The notes under the pieces are model-generated. The model made no database searches. It saw nothing but the letters and a program-made list of their open reading frames with translations, and was not told the origin of the DNA. 21,074 nucleotides of DNA from the NCBI GenBank assembly GCA_025924845.1, contig JAICHN010000034.1, positions 1 to 21,074 of the forward strand, written 5' to 3'. A program made the translations under genes and the position numbers. This DNA comes from Chloroflexota bacterium. GTDB lineage: Bacteria; Chloroflexota; UBA5177; JANWHV01. Of the stretch, positions 8,227 through 15,875 are shown piece after piece. Each line of letters begins with the position of its first letter. Position 1 is the first letter of the stretch.

Positions 8227-8288
8227 GCTCCTGCCCGTGAAGAACAGAACACTCTCTGGGCAGCGCCCCGTTCTTCACGGGCAGGAGC
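8227..8288. terminator. Nested perfect 19-bp hairpin after the PKD gene
   Basis: Arms GCTCCTGCCCGTGAAGAAC (8227-8245) and its exact reverse complement (8270-8288) enclose 24 nt that contain a second small stem GGGC-AGC-GCCC (8258-8268). It begins 17 nt after the PKD stop and is followed by ACTATTTTGC, a weak T-tract, so a terminator is the most economical reading. The perfect arms would also suit a small palindromic mobile repeat. Confidence 0.5.
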
Positions 8289-8324
8289 ACTATTTTGCGG
8301 GGCCAGCCGTACGTTGATGCCAGG

Positions 8325-8438
8325 CTAGAAAGCGAGATAACGCTCCGCCACGCCGCTCTGGGGATCGAGCCCAAGCGCGCGCAGGCGCTCGGCAACGAAG
8401 CGTGCCGTCTCGTGCTCCTCGAAGCCTAATTCGGGATA
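8325..8438 (-). pseudogene. Remnant of an M20 (M20D-type) amidohydrolase/peptidase
   Basis: The minus-strand frame reads PELGFEEHETARFVAERLR and then ALGLDPQSGVAE, the near-N-terminal helix region of M20D amidohydrolases, usually (H)PELGFEEHxTAxxVAExLRxLG. The frame has no start codon of its own. Family similarity stops after GVAE at about 8343, and the frame ends at a TAG (8325-8327). About 32 codons of family-like sequence survive; metal ligands and the rest are absent. Its upstream edge abuts the truncated solute-binding gene on the opposite strand, and the first 11 codons of that ORF are antisense to this fragment. Family assignment rests on a short but distinctive stretch. Confidence 0.6.
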
Positions 8439-9835
8439 TACCCGATATCATGCAGGTGAATTACCAGCAACTGCAGCAATTGGTGGCGGCGGATCAGGTG
8501 CAGGAACTGGGCTCAACCTATCAGCAATACGCGTCGCCCTACGTCAAGGGGTTGTACGCCAACAACCAGTCCTTGCAGGTCGCCACCTTCAACGGCAAGC
8601 TCATGGCCATCCCCGATACGCAGATCGATTACCAGTACAACCTGCTCTGGGTGCGCAAGGACTGGCTGGACAAGCTGCATCTTGCGCCGCCCAAGACGCT
8701 CGCCGACCTCACCAAGGTGGCGCGCGCGTTCGTGAAGGCCAAGCTGGGCGGTCCGGCCACGGTGGGGCTGACCGGCCCGAGTGGGACGAGCACCGGGGTC
8801 ACCCCTGGTGGGGGAGCCACCGCTTTGACGGCCCCGAACGCCCCGAACGGCTTCGACACCATCTGCGGCGCCTTTGGCGCCTATCCCGGCCAGTTCTACA
8901 CCAGCAACGGAAAGGTGGTCTATGGGTCGGTGCAGCCGCAGATGAAGCCCGCGCTGCAGGCATTGCACAATATGTATACGGAGGGACTGATCGACCCCCA
9001 ATTCGCCATCCGCAGTCAAGCCGATGAGCTTTCCCTGGTGGAGAGCGGGAAGGCCGGGATGCTCTTTGGTCCCTGGTGGATACCCGGCTGGCCGCTGATC
9101 ACCTCGTTCACCAACGACGCGAATGCCGACTGGCAGGCGTACCCCGCTCCCGTCGATGCCAAGGGCAAGATGAACGTGATGGGCCAGCTGCCCAGCGGCA
9201 CCTTCCTCGTGGCCCGCAAGGGCTACGCGCACCCGGAAGTGGCGTGGAAGGTGGAGAGTCTGGATAATGACGCCATCCGCCAACTTGATCCCGTCGCCGC
9301 CAAGATCTATCAGAATTTGGGCGTGCCCTGGACGGCATGGCCGCTCAGCATTCAGATTGACCGTTCCGACGCGGTCCTCAAGGACTACCATGACGCCGTG
9401 AACGCGCTGAAGAAGTGCAATTCCGGCAAGCCGAACACGACTGCGGCGCAAGACGTCGCCTACGTTCTCGCGCATTGTCAATCCATCGATCCCGCCGCCG
9501 AAATAGGCTGGTATGGGAATATTGATGCGTACCTCAAGCGCAAGCCCGAGGACCGGGGTCTGGATGTCTGGCCGGGCTACACGGACATGATGCTGGGCGT
9601 CGCGGCCATGGCGAATAATCTGCGCCGGATCCACGAGATCTACCCACTCAACGTCACGCCGACCCCGACCATGAAGAGCCGCATGGCCGAACTGAACAAA
9701 CTGGAGGAGCTGACCCTGGTCGCCATCGTGGTTGGCCAGCAGCCGGTCAGCCAATTCGACTCCTTCGTGCAGGAGTGGCACTCCCTGGGCGGCGATCAGA
9801 TCCTGAAGGAGCTTCAGCAAGAAGCACAGTCATGA
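8402..9835 (+). CDS. Carbohydrate ABC transporter substrate-binding protein, LplA-like, 5'-truncated
   Basis: Extracellular solute-binding protein of the LplA/COG1653 type. The open frame is 477 aa, but residues 1-11 (codons to 8434) are antisense to the M20 remnant and unlike the family. Family-like sequence starts abruptly at DIPDIMQVNYQQLQQLV (residues 12-28), a segment normally some 80-100 residues into the protein. The signal peptide, lipobox cysteine and first lobe strand are therefore missing. The rest looks intact: LWVRKDWLDKLHLAPPKTLADL, the glycine-rich loop, GKAGMLFGPWW, and the C-terminal WHSLGGDQILKEL. There is no Shine-Dalgarno at 8402. Two permease genes follow. The product probably could not be exported; a working copy may exist elsewhere. 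Confidence 0.85.
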   Translation: MPSRAPRSLIRDIPDIMQVNYQQLQQLVAADQVQELGSTYQQYASPYVKGLYANNQSLQVATFNGKLMAIPDTQIDYQYNLLWVRKDWLDKLHLAPPKTLADLTKVARAFVKAKLGGPATVGLTGPSGTSTGVTPGGGATALTAPNAPNGFDTICGAFGAYPGQFYTSNGKVVYGSVQPQMKPALQALHNMYTEGLIDPQFAIRSQADELSLVESGKAGMLFGPWWIPGWPLITSFTNDANADWQAYPAPVDAKGKMNVMGQLPSGTFLVARKGYAHPEVAWKVESLDNDAIRQLDPVAAKIYQNLGVPWTAWPLSIQIDRSDAVLKDYHDAVNALKKCNSGKPNTTAAQDVAYVLAHCQSIDPAAEIGWYGNIDAYLKRKPEDRGLDVWPGYTDMMLGVAAMANNLRRIHEIYPLNVTPTPTMKSRMAELNKLEELTLVAIVVGQQPVSQFDSFVQEWHSLGGDQILKELQQEAQS

Positions 9836-9860
9836 GATGACGCGGTAACGTAGGGGGTAC

Positions 9861-9903
9861 GCGGCGGCGGTCGTCGTCCTGGGCGGGAGGGCGCCGCCGC
9901 CGC
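9861..9903 (+). other. GC-rich intercistronic stem-loop before the permease
   Basis: Perfect 10-bp arms (GCGGCGGCGG at 9861-9870 and its complement at 9894-9903) lie in the 107-nt gap between the binding-protein stop and the permease start. It parallels the hairpin at the same place in the other importer operon (1883-1922). A role in lowering permease expression or protecting the upstream mRNA is inferred. Confidence 0.45.
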
Positions 9904-9942
9904 GGCGGTATGGGGGTCGAGTAGACGAGAAAGGGTGATCGC

Positions 9943-10908
9943 ATGGTGGAGGGGTATCCGGCGCCGGTCGAGCGGCGTGCCGCGGCCGAGCACCCTCGGA
10001 CACGGCCACGACGGCGGCGCCGAATGAAACCGACTACCCTCCACTATCACCTGATGCTGTTGCCGGGCATGGTGTTCTTACTCCTCTTCAGCGTCGTGCC
10101 CATGTTTGGCGTCGTGATCGCCTTCGAGGATTACAATCCGGCCCTGGGCATCATGCATTCGCCATGGGTGGGCCTGGATAACTTCAAATTCATGTTCGAA
10201 CTGCCGGACAGCGAGCAAATCTTCGTCAATACCATCGTGATCGCGGGGGCAGAGCTGATCGCCTTGCTGGTCGTGCCGCTGGTCTTCGCGCTCCTCCTTA
10301 ACGAGGTACGGGTGGGATGGGATAAGCGGTCGATCCAGACGATCGTCTACCTGCCGAACTTCATGTCGTGGGTGATCCTCTCCGGCATCATCCTCGATAT
10401 TTTCTCCTTGCAAGGCATCGTCAACCAGGTGATCGGCCTCCTCGGCATCCATCCGATCATGTTCATGGCCAGCAATACCTGGTTCCGGCCCATCGTGGTG
10501 GGGACCGATGTGTGGAAAGAATTCGGGTTCCAGACGATCATTTATCTAGCGGCGTTGACCGGGATCAGCCCGGTGCTCTATGAGGCCGCGGCGATCGACG
10601 GCGCCCGCGGCCTAGGGGTGTTGCGACACGTCACGCTGCTCGGACTCGCTCCCACCATCGCGCCGCTGGCCGCGTTGAGTCTCGGCAACGTCCTGAACGC
10701 GAATTTCGACCAAATCTTCAACCTGTATAATCCGCTGGTTTATCCAACTGGAGATATTATCGACACCTGGGTCTACCGCACGGGGCTGATCGACCAGCAG
10801 TATGGCTTGGCCACCGCGGTAGGGCTGCTCAAATCCGCTGTCGCCTTCATTTTGATCATTACCTCGTATAAGCTGGCGGCGCGATTCGCGAACTACCGCA
10901 TCTTCTAA
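9943..10908 (+). CDS. Carbohydrate ABC transporter permease, LplB-like
   Basis: Inner-membrane permease of the LplB/UgpA type, 321 aa. A basic, proline/arginine-rich tail (residues 1-29) precedes the first helix in [30 protein letters not shown] (75-85) is the usual periplasmic motif. The EAA loop is [19 protein letters not shown] (214-232), and the protein ends in the family-typical FANYRIF. ATG 9943 is chosen because AAAGGG lies 7 nt upstream; ATG 10024 (MKPTTLHYH) is a closer fit to family N-termini but lacks a ribosome site. The next permease follows after 13 nt with its own GGGAGGAG. No ATPase is encoded nearby; such systems often share an MsmX-type ATPase. Confidence 0.93.
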   Translation: MVEGYPAPVERRAAAEHPRTRPRRRRRMKPTTLHYHLMLLPGMVFLLLFSVVPMFGVVIAFEDYNPALGIMHSPWVGLDNFKFMFELPDSEQIFVNTIVIAGAELIALLVVPLVFALLLNEVRVGWDKRSIQTIVYLPNFMSWVILSGIILDIFSLQGIVNQVIGLLGIHPIMFMASNTWFRPIVVGTDVWKEFGFQTIIYLAALTGISPVLYEAAAIDGARGLGVLRHVTLLGLAPTIAPLAALSLGNVLNANFDQIFNLYNPLVYPTGDIIDTWVYRTGLIDQQYGLATAVGLLKSAVAFILIITSYKLAARFANYRIF

Positions 10909-10921
10909 GGGAGGAGCCCGG

Positions 10922-11908
10922 ATGGTCCGAGCCACGACGCTGCGTTCACGGGTGGGCGCCGGCCTTCTCCTGCTGATCCTGGCGTTCATCGCGGGGCTCA
11001 GTCTGTTCCCGATCGTGCATACGCTGGCGGTCTCGCTGAGCGCTTCCGCGGCGGCGGATGCCGGAGAAGTGTATCTCGTGCCGGTACAGTTCAACCTGAG
11101 CTCCTATAACACCATGCTCCAGGACCCGGCGTTCTTTCGGGCTTTTGGCGTCTCCCTGGAACGGGTCGCTTTAGGAGGAGGTCTGAACTTCCTGTTGACC
11201 GCGTTGATGGCCTATCCTCTGTCCAAAGCGGTCCATGACTTCCCGGCCAGGCAGTATTACATCTGGTTCGTGGTGTTTACGCTGCTGTTCAGTGGGGGCC
11301 TCGTCCCCTGGTACATGACGATCAGTTCCCTCCATCTGTTGAATACGATCTGGGCGCTGGTGCTGCCGACGGCGGTGCCGGTGTTCAACGTGATCCTGCT
11401 AATGAATTTTTTCCGTAGCTTGCCGCCGGAGTTGGAGGAGGCGGCGTGGATGGATGGCGCGGGTCCGTGGTACATCCTCTGGCGTATCTACGTGCCGCTC
11501 TCCCTACCTGCCCTGGCCACGGTGACCTTGTTCAGCATGGTCGGCCACTGGAACTCGTTCTTCGATGGGCTGATCCTGATGAACGATCCGCGGAATTACC
11601 CCTTGCAGACGTACATCCAACAGTTGGTGATCCAGAACCACGGGGTCAACTTCAGCCAGATGACCCCGGATCAAATCAAGGCACTCCTCGAGAGATCGAA
11701 CGCCACCCTGAACGCGGCCAAGCTGATCATCGCCATGGTACCGATCCTCCTCGTGTATCCCTTCCTGCAACGGTTCTTCATTAAGGATATTGTTTTAGGA
11801 TCGGTGAAAGAAAGAAGTCCAGGACGCGCGTGGTGCATGTGCTCTTCAAAACGCACCTGGATATCGGCTTCACCAATCTCGCCGCCGCCGTGGTCGATCG
11901 GTATATGA
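10922..11908 (+). CDS. Carbohydrate ABC transporter permease, LplC/YtcP-like, with C-terminal extension
   Basis: Second permease (COG0395 type), 328 aa. Typical features: first helix at about 12-38, [14 protein letters not shown], the EAA loop [19 protein letters not shown] (172-190), [20 protein letters not shown], and the family ending [19 protein letters not shown], which finishes at residue 297 (nt 11812). Relatives stop at about this point. Here the frame continues for 31 unrelated residues ([12 protein letters not shown] and on) because no stop occurs until 11908. That tail is simply the DUF5054 gene read in another frame, a 79-nt overlap. GGGAGGAG precedes the ATG. It probably still functions, but its natural stop appears to have been lost. 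Confidence 0.92.
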   Translation: MVRATTLRSRVGAGLLLLILAFIAGLSLFPIVHTLAVSLSASAAADAGEVYLVPVQFNLSSYNTMLQDPAFFRAFGVSLERVALGGGLNFLLTALMAYPLSKAVHDFPARQYYIWFVVFTLLFSGGLVPWYMTISSLHLLNTIWALVLPTAVPVFNVILLMNFFRSLPPELEEAAWMDGAGPWYILWRIYVPLSLPALATVTLFSMVGHWNSFFDGLILMNDPRNYPLQTYIQQLVIQNHGVNFSQMTPDQIKALLERSNATLNAAKLIIAMVPILLVYPFLQRFFIKDIVLGSVKERSPGRAWCMCSSKRTWISASPISPPPWSIGI

Positions 11909-13815
11909 CGCGGTACATCCCCGGCGCCCTCGCCCTCGCGCACACGCTCCGCGAACGAGAGGGAACGGAGCGTTTCATCTGGACCACCGGTTCCTGGCTT
12001 ATCGCCGAGTACCTTGAGTGGGCCGGGTCCGCGGAGCGTGGGCGTATGGAAGAGGCTATTGCCGCCGGCGATATCGTGTGGCATGGCCTGCCGTTCACCC
12101 TGCACAGCGAGCTCGTCGATCCCTCCCTGTTTGGCGAGGGCCTACGCATAGCACATGACCTGGATCGCCGCTTCGGGAAGCGAACCGTCGCGGCTAAGAT
12201 GACCGATGTACCGGGACACACGCGCGGCATCGTGCCGCTCCTCGCCGAGGCCGGCATCCAGTTCCTCCATATCGGGGTCAATCCGGCGTCCACGGCGCCG
12301 GACGTGCCCCCCGTTTTCGTGTGGCGTGATCCAAGCGGCGCCGAGATAGTCGTCATGTATGACAGCTCCTACGGCGACCTGACGGTCGTCCCCGGTCTCG
12401 ACGAAGCCATAGTCTTCGCGCATACCGGCGATAACCTGGGGCCGCCGTCCGTCGACGAGGTGATCGCGACCTTCGCTCGGTTACGGAGCCGATTTCCCGG
12501 GGCGTCCATCGAAGCATCGACGCTCAATCGCGTCGCGGACGCGCTCTCGGGCATCAGGGCGCGGTTGCCCAAGGTGACGGAGGAACTGGGCGATACCTGG
12601 ATTCACGGCATCGGCTCGGATCCCAAGAAAACGGCATGCTACCGCGAGTTGGCCCGGCTGCGGCGGGAATGGCTCGCCGCCGAACCGGCGCCCACCGCCG
12701 ATCCGGCGTTCGCTCGTTTCAGCCGTACCTTGCTCTTGGTCGCCGAACACACCTGGGGTCTGGATGTGAAGACGCACCTGGCCGATGAGATGAACTATGA
12801 CGCGGCGGCCCTCCACGCCGCGCGCCGAGAGAAGAACTATCAGGACATGGAGGCATCCTGGGCCGAGCAGCGCGCCTACCTCGATACGGCAATCGCCGCC
12901 CTGGGTGACGACGCGCGGGCGCGGCAGGCGCGAGAGCGGTTAGACCAGCTAACCCCCATCCGCCCGAATCCCGCTGATTGGACGCCGGTTACCGATCGCC
13001 GCGATCCGGTCGAGACCGCGCATATCGAGGCGCGGCTCGATCCGCGACACGGCGCCCTCTCCTTTCTTAGAGATAAGCGAACCGGAAGGGAGTGGGCATC
13101 CGAGCAGCATCCGCTCGCCCTCGTCAAGTATGAAACCTTCTCCGCCGCGGACTACGAGCGGTTCTACCGGCAGTACATCGTCAACGAGGAGACACACCGC
13201 CGATGGGCGCGCCCCGATTTCACCAAGCCCGGGTTGGAGGCCGCCCAACCGGAGCATCGTCCATGGCTGCCGCGCCTCTCTCGCGTCTATCGGCGGCACG
13301 ACGAGCAGGGAGAATCGTTGCTGGCGTGGCTCGAGATGCCGAGCGAGAGCGTCGAGCGCTACGGCGCCCCGCGAGAAATCACCTTGACCTACCTGTTCCT
13401 TCGGGATGAGCCGCTGGTGCGGGTGACCTTGCAATGGTTCGACAAGCAGGCGTGCCGGCTACCGGAAGCACTCTGGCTCTCATTCGTGCCCATGGTCGCC
13501 GCCGATGGGCAGTGGAGCCTGGACAAGATGGGCCAGCCGATCGCCCCACACGAGGTAGTGCGGGGTGGTAACCGCACTTTGCACGCCATCGATCGCGGCG
13601 TATCGTATAGCGATCGCCGGGGGTCATTGAGCCTCGACAGTCTCGATGCACCCCTGGTCGCCCCAGGAGAATCATCGCTGCTGACCTTCACGAACGATCT
13701 GCCGGCGCGCGATACCGGCATGCACGTCAACCTGTACAACAATGTCTGGGGGACCAACTTCCCCCAGTGGTACGACGAGGACGCGTCCTTTCGGTTCGTG
13801 CTGCGGATCGAGTGA
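11830..13815 (+). CDS. DUF5054 / GH38-like putative glycosidase
   Basis: A 661-aa protein. Its opening [17 protein letters not shown] resembles the start of the GH38 alpha-mannosidase catalytic domain, where HTHWD supplies the zinc-binding His and Asp (here H9 and D11). MTDVPGHT (124-131) matches the GH38 nucleophile motif DxFGH, with D126 the candidate nucleophile and H130 a candidate ligand. [11 protein letters not shown] (84-94) and FAHTGDN (196-202) fit further active-site positions. The C-terminal half is beta-rich ([11 protein letters not shown] near the end), as in GH38. There is no signal peptide, so it is cytoplasmic. Start GTG 11830 has AGGA five bases upstream; codons further upstream (ERKKSRTR) lack a start, so the original N-terminus may be lost. 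It likely cleaves what the importer brings in; the sugar is unknown. Confidence 0.8.
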   Translation: MVHVLFKTHLDIGFTNLAAAVVDRYMTRYIPGALALAHTLREREGTERFIWTTGSWLIAEYLEWAGSAERGRMEEAIAAGDIVWHGLPFTLHSELVDPSLFGEGLRIAHDLDRRFGKRTVAAKMTDVPGHTRGIVPLLAEAGIQFLHIGVNPASTAPDVPPVFVWRDPSGAEIVVMYDSSYGDLTVVPGLDEAIVFAHTGDNLGPPSVDEVIATFARLRSRFPGASIEASTLNRVADALSGIRARLPKVTEELGDTWIHGIGSDPKKTACYRELARLRREWLAAEPAPTADPAFARFSRTLLLVAEHTWGLDVKTHLADEMNYDAAALHAARREKNYQDMEASWAEQRAYLDTAIAALGDDARARQARERLDQLTPIRPNPADWTPVTDRRDPVETAHIEARLDPRHGALSFLRDKRTGREWASEQHPLALVKYETFSAADYERFYRQYIVNEETHRRWARPDFTKPGLEAAQPEHRPWLPRLSRVYRRHDEQGESLLAWLEMPSESVERYGAPREITLTYLFLRDEPLVRVTLQWFDKQACRLPEALWLSFVPMVAADGQWSLDKMGQPIAPHEVVRGGNRTLHAIDRGVSYSDRRGSLSLDSLDAPLVAPGESSLLTFTNDLPARDTGMHVNLYNNVWGTNFPQWYDEDASFRFVLRIE

Positions 13816-14162
13816 ACAGATGTCGCCGATTACGACAATTTCGCTATGGACGTTGGAAAGTAGTAGCGCACGAAACAAAGGCCGAAGTAGCCGGCGAGGA
13901 GATCCTCGCTATGACGCCGCGGCGCGGCCAGTACCGCCGCCGGATCGCGGATTATCGGGCCGTGCGCGGGAATAAGCAAGGTTGGCGCGAAGCGGTCGAG
14001 CAATCGTTCCAGGGAATCGGCGGCCTGCCTCGCGCGCCCAAAGCAGCCATGATAGTCTTCGGCGCCTACGGGATCATGTCGCTATCGTACTTTGAAGGCC
14101 GTTTGGAGGGCCAGGCGATATGCTCTGGGTGCTTGCCCAGAAGCAGGACATTTGCGCGCTGA
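13812..14162 (+). CDS. Unidentified ORF, possibly a gene fragment
   Basis: A GTG at 13812 overlaps the stop of the DUF5054 gene (GTGA) and opens 116 codons. From about VVAHETKAEVAGEEILAM through RAPKAAMIVFGAYGIMSLSY the composition looks protein-like, with G/C-ending codons like the neighbours. There is a hydrophobic stretch (AAMIVFGAYGIMSL) near the end. I do not recognise a family. From about 14110 the same DNA is coding in another frame for the phytanoyl-CoA dioxygenase remnant, so this ORF's last 17 or so residues are probably not native. It may be a 3'-truncated gene joined to that remnant, or noncoding. No ribosome site is evident. Confidence 0.3.
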   Translation: MNRCRRLRQFRYGRWKVVAHETKAEVAGEEILAMTPRRGQYRRRIADYRAVRGNKQGWREAVEQSFQGIGGLPRAPKAAMIVFGAYGIMSLSYFEGRLEGQAICSGCLPRSRTFAR

Positions 14163-14446
14163 CCGAGCGCTATGGCTGGGACGGACTCTGCGTCATCCAC
14201 GTGGAAATGGAGCCCGGCGGCGTGCTGCTGCATGACGTCATGGTGGTGCATGGGTCGGAGCGGGTCGAAGGCAAGAACCTATGCCGTACTATCTACTATG
14301 AGTTCCGTGCTGCGGAGGAGATCATCGAAGATGGCCCATGGGATGCGGAGTGGGTCGAGCGACGGCTGCGGTGCGTGCCGCTGGAATTGGCCCGCTTCCG
14401 GCAGGCGTTTCCCGACCACGATCAATGCGGAGTCACCACCGGCTGA
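14120..14446 (+). pseudogene. Phytanoyl-CoA dioxygenase (PhyH) family, C-terminal fragment
   Basis: The 108-residue frame carries the C-terminal half of a PhyH-type Fe(II)/2-oxoglutarate oxygenase. WDGLCVIHVEMEPGGVLLHD (20-39) is followed by MVVHGSERVEG with the distal iron-ligand His (H44). CRTIYYEFRAAEEII (55-69) holds the 2-oxoglutarate-binding Arg (R56). Family proteins are about 270-300 aa. The N-terminal half, including the HxD iron ligands, is missing. The usual NGCLWVLPGSHxQ segment survives only as LWVLAQKQD, so it is also damaged where the similarity starts. That start coincides with a short inverted repeat at 14124-14141. It is not expected to be active. It ends 29 nt from the convergent thioesterase. 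Confidence 0.75.
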
Positions 14447-14475
14447 ACTCTCGTCGCCGCACCAGGAGGCGGTCG

Positions 14476-14946
14476 TCAACCGGCAGACGTGTCCTGGGAG
14501 GGGAGGCCAAACTCCGCCGTGGCGCGGACCAGCGCCGCCAATCGGGGCGGCACCGCGACTGGGCGCTTGGTCTGGACATTCAGGAACGCGAACAAGTGCC
14601 GGCCCAGCGCTACCTGCTTCCCGTCCGAGGCGAGCGATACGTCGTAGACGAAGCCCAGGCGGGCACGGCTGAGGGTGTCGACGCGCACGGCAATCGCCAA
14701 CTCGTCGTCCATCTGGGCCGGACGCACATAGTCGCAGGCGGCATGCACGATGATCATTAGTCGTCCCTCGCCCTCGACGCAATCGCGGTAGGTATAACCC
14801 AGGGCGCGGAACACCTCGGTACGCGCGTCCTCGAAAAGATCGAAATAGGCGCCGTGGTAGACGGCGCCCACCAGATCCGTATGATGCATGCGCACTCGTA
14901 CCAGGCGCACATTCCGGGCCGCCGGCCCCGCCGTGGCTATCTCCAT
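14476..14946 (-). CDS. 4HBT-family acyl-CoA thioesterase, YbgC/FadM-like
   Basis: Hot-dog-fold thioesterase that hydrolyses acyl-CoA, probably as a tetramer in the cytoplasm. The family motif is clear: RMHHTDLVGAVYHGAYFDLF, with the catalytic Asp in HTD and the downstream EDARTEVFRALG helix. VHAACDYVRPAQMDDELAI is the usual second-strand region. From ATG 14946 the protein is 156 aa, normal for the family. An upstream TTG (14997) would add 17 poorly conserved residues (MTCFFSTQGDPGYPYRI), and neither start has a strong ribosome site, so the start is uncertain. It is convergent with the PhyH remnant and follows the toxin-antitoxin pair on the same strand, separated by a hairpin. Confidence 0.88.
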   Translation of the reverse strand: MEIATAGPAARNVRLVRVRMHHTDLVGAVYHGAYFDLFEDARTEVFRALGYTYRDCVEGEGRLMIIVHAACDYVRPAQMDDELAIAVRVDTLSRARLGFVYDVSLASDGKQVALGRHLFAFLNVQTKRPVAVPPRLAALVRATAEFGLPSQDTSAG

Positions 14947-14992
14947 GATGCGGTAAGGGTATCCAGGATCGCCCTGGGTTGAAAAGAAGCAG

Positions 14993-15011
14993 GTCAAGCA
15001 CGATGCTTGAC
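14993..15011 (-). terminator. Palindromic hairpin after the toxin gene
   Basis: Perfect 8-bp arms GTCAAGCA (14993-15000) and TGCTTGAC (15004-15011) with a 3-nt loop. On the minus strand it begins 9 nt after the toxin stop and is followed by a pyrimidine/T-rich stretch (CTGCTTCTTTTC), consistent with an intrinsic terminator of the toxin-antitoxin operon. An operator for the thioesterase is an alternative. Confidence 0.45.
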
Positions 15012-15019
15012 TTGCTTTG

Positions 15020-15298
15020 TCATATTGACGTCTCGCGCGATGTGTGGCGCACGCTAAGCACCTCGAACACTTCGCCGCGCACCCGATAGACCACTATGTA
15101 CGGCTGGCCAGGAACCACGATCTCTCGCGTGCCCTGGGATGGCCCTGGTCGGCCGAGATTGGGAAAACGGCTATACCGAGCGACCACGGCCGTAATCCTC
15201 GCGATCACTTTGGCGACCTGGTCGGGATTGCGCTCCGCCAGGTAGGCGGCGATTGCGTTCAGGTCCCGGAGAGCCGCCCGCGACCAGACGATGGTCAT
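15020..15298 (-). CDS. RelE/ParE-family toxin
   Basis: Type II toxin of 92 aa, normal for the family. RelE members cleave mRNA on the ribosome and ParE members inhibit gyrase; sequence alone does not separate them here. The fold is recognisable: VWSRAALRDLNAIAAYLAER (4-23) forms the first strand and helix, SRFPNLGRPG (43-52) is the conserved turn, GTREIVVPGQPYIVVYRVRG (56-75) the central sheet, and VFEVLSVRHTSRE (77-89) the C-terminal strand with the conserved Arg-His. Its ATG overlaps the antitoxin stop (ATGA, 15295-15298), the classic coupled arrangement with the antitoxin first. Confidence 0.93.
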   Translation of the reverse strand: MTIVWSRAALRDLNAIAAYLAERNPDQVAKVIARITAVVARYSRFPNLGRPGPSQGTREIVVPGQPYIVVYRVRGEVFEVLSVRHTSRETSI

Positions 15299-15600
15299 CG
15301 ATCATCATGCGGCACGAATGTCCGATCCAACTCGGCAAGCGCCTGCACGTAGCCCTCAGCAGTCATGTAGCCCTGATCAATCAGGCGTTGCACTACCTCC
15401 GCATGGGGCACTACGCGACCCGCCTCGGAGTCATCGATGCCCTCTTGCACCTGAGCCAGGTACCCTTCCTGCTCGGTGACGTAACGAGCGACCGCCTCAT
15501 TAACCAGGAGATTTTTGCTCCGGCCCGTCGCGGCGGCCAGCGCTTCCAATCGCTCCTTATACTCTTCGTTCAGACGCACACTGAATATCGTCGTGGCCAT
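15295..15600 (-). CDS. Ribbon-helix-helix antitoxin
   Basis: A 101-aa antitoxin. The N-terminal ribbon-helix-helix DNA-binding domain is visible as TTIFSVRLNEEYKERLEALA (3-22), ATGRSKNLLVNEAVARYV (24-41): a beta strand, helix, the G-R-S turn and a second helix, as in CopG/RelB-type proteins. The C-terminal half (HAEVVQRLIDQGYMTAEGYV) would wrap the toxin. It neutralises the downstream toxin and should repress its own operon as a dimer. The ATG has GGGAGCGA directly upstream. A TGTTACA-GAG-TGTAACA palindrome lies 36-52 nt upstream of the start and is the likely operator. Confidence 0.92.
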   Translation of the reverse strand: MATTIFSVRLNEEYKERLEALAAATGRSKNLLVNEAVARYVTEQEGYLAQVQEGIDDSEAGRVVPHAEVVQRLIDQGYMTAEGYVQALAELDRTFVPHDDR

Positions 15601-15635
15601 TCGCTCCCAACCTTCATTTCGAGGAGACGTACCTA

Positions 15636-15652
15636 TGTTACAGAGTGTAACA
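15636..15652. promoter_or_regulatory. Candidate antitoxin operator, TGTTACA-N3-TGTAACA
   Basis: Perfect 7-bp inverted repeat around a 3-nt centre, 36-52 nt upstream of the antitoxin ATG. Two-fold sites of this size suit ribbon-helix-helix dimers. On the minus strand TTGCCG and CATAGG flank it at an 18-nt spacing and may be a weak promoter with the site inside the spacer. It is also within the upstream region of the CoxL-like gene. Confidence 0.55.
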
Positions 15653-15875
15653 CATCGGCAAGCCGGTGCGCCCTACACGGTGTGTTCGGTCGTACCTGGA
15701 AATTGTGGCAGCGGGTCCCGCGAATTCATTCTCCAGTTGCCGACCCAAAACTCCGGAGCGCCTCATGTTCGGGCCTACACCCACGGCGTGGGCGGCGGCT
15801 GGTATCCTGTCAGCACATCCCTCGCCGGCGCAGGTCGAATGTGCCTGTTCCATAAGCAATGAAAGGCGACGTGCC

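Noticed and set aside
8513..9820. 435-codon minus-strand frame opposite the binding protein
   Set aside because: The plus frame shows clear LplA-type motifs. The antisense product has shadow-like composition and no ribosome site.
15666..15875. N-terminal extension of the CoxL-like frame by 70 residues
   Set aside because: The extension is unlike the family. ATG 15876 begins the standard MGARVRRKEDPRL opening within a few residues, and an AAAGG lies upstream.
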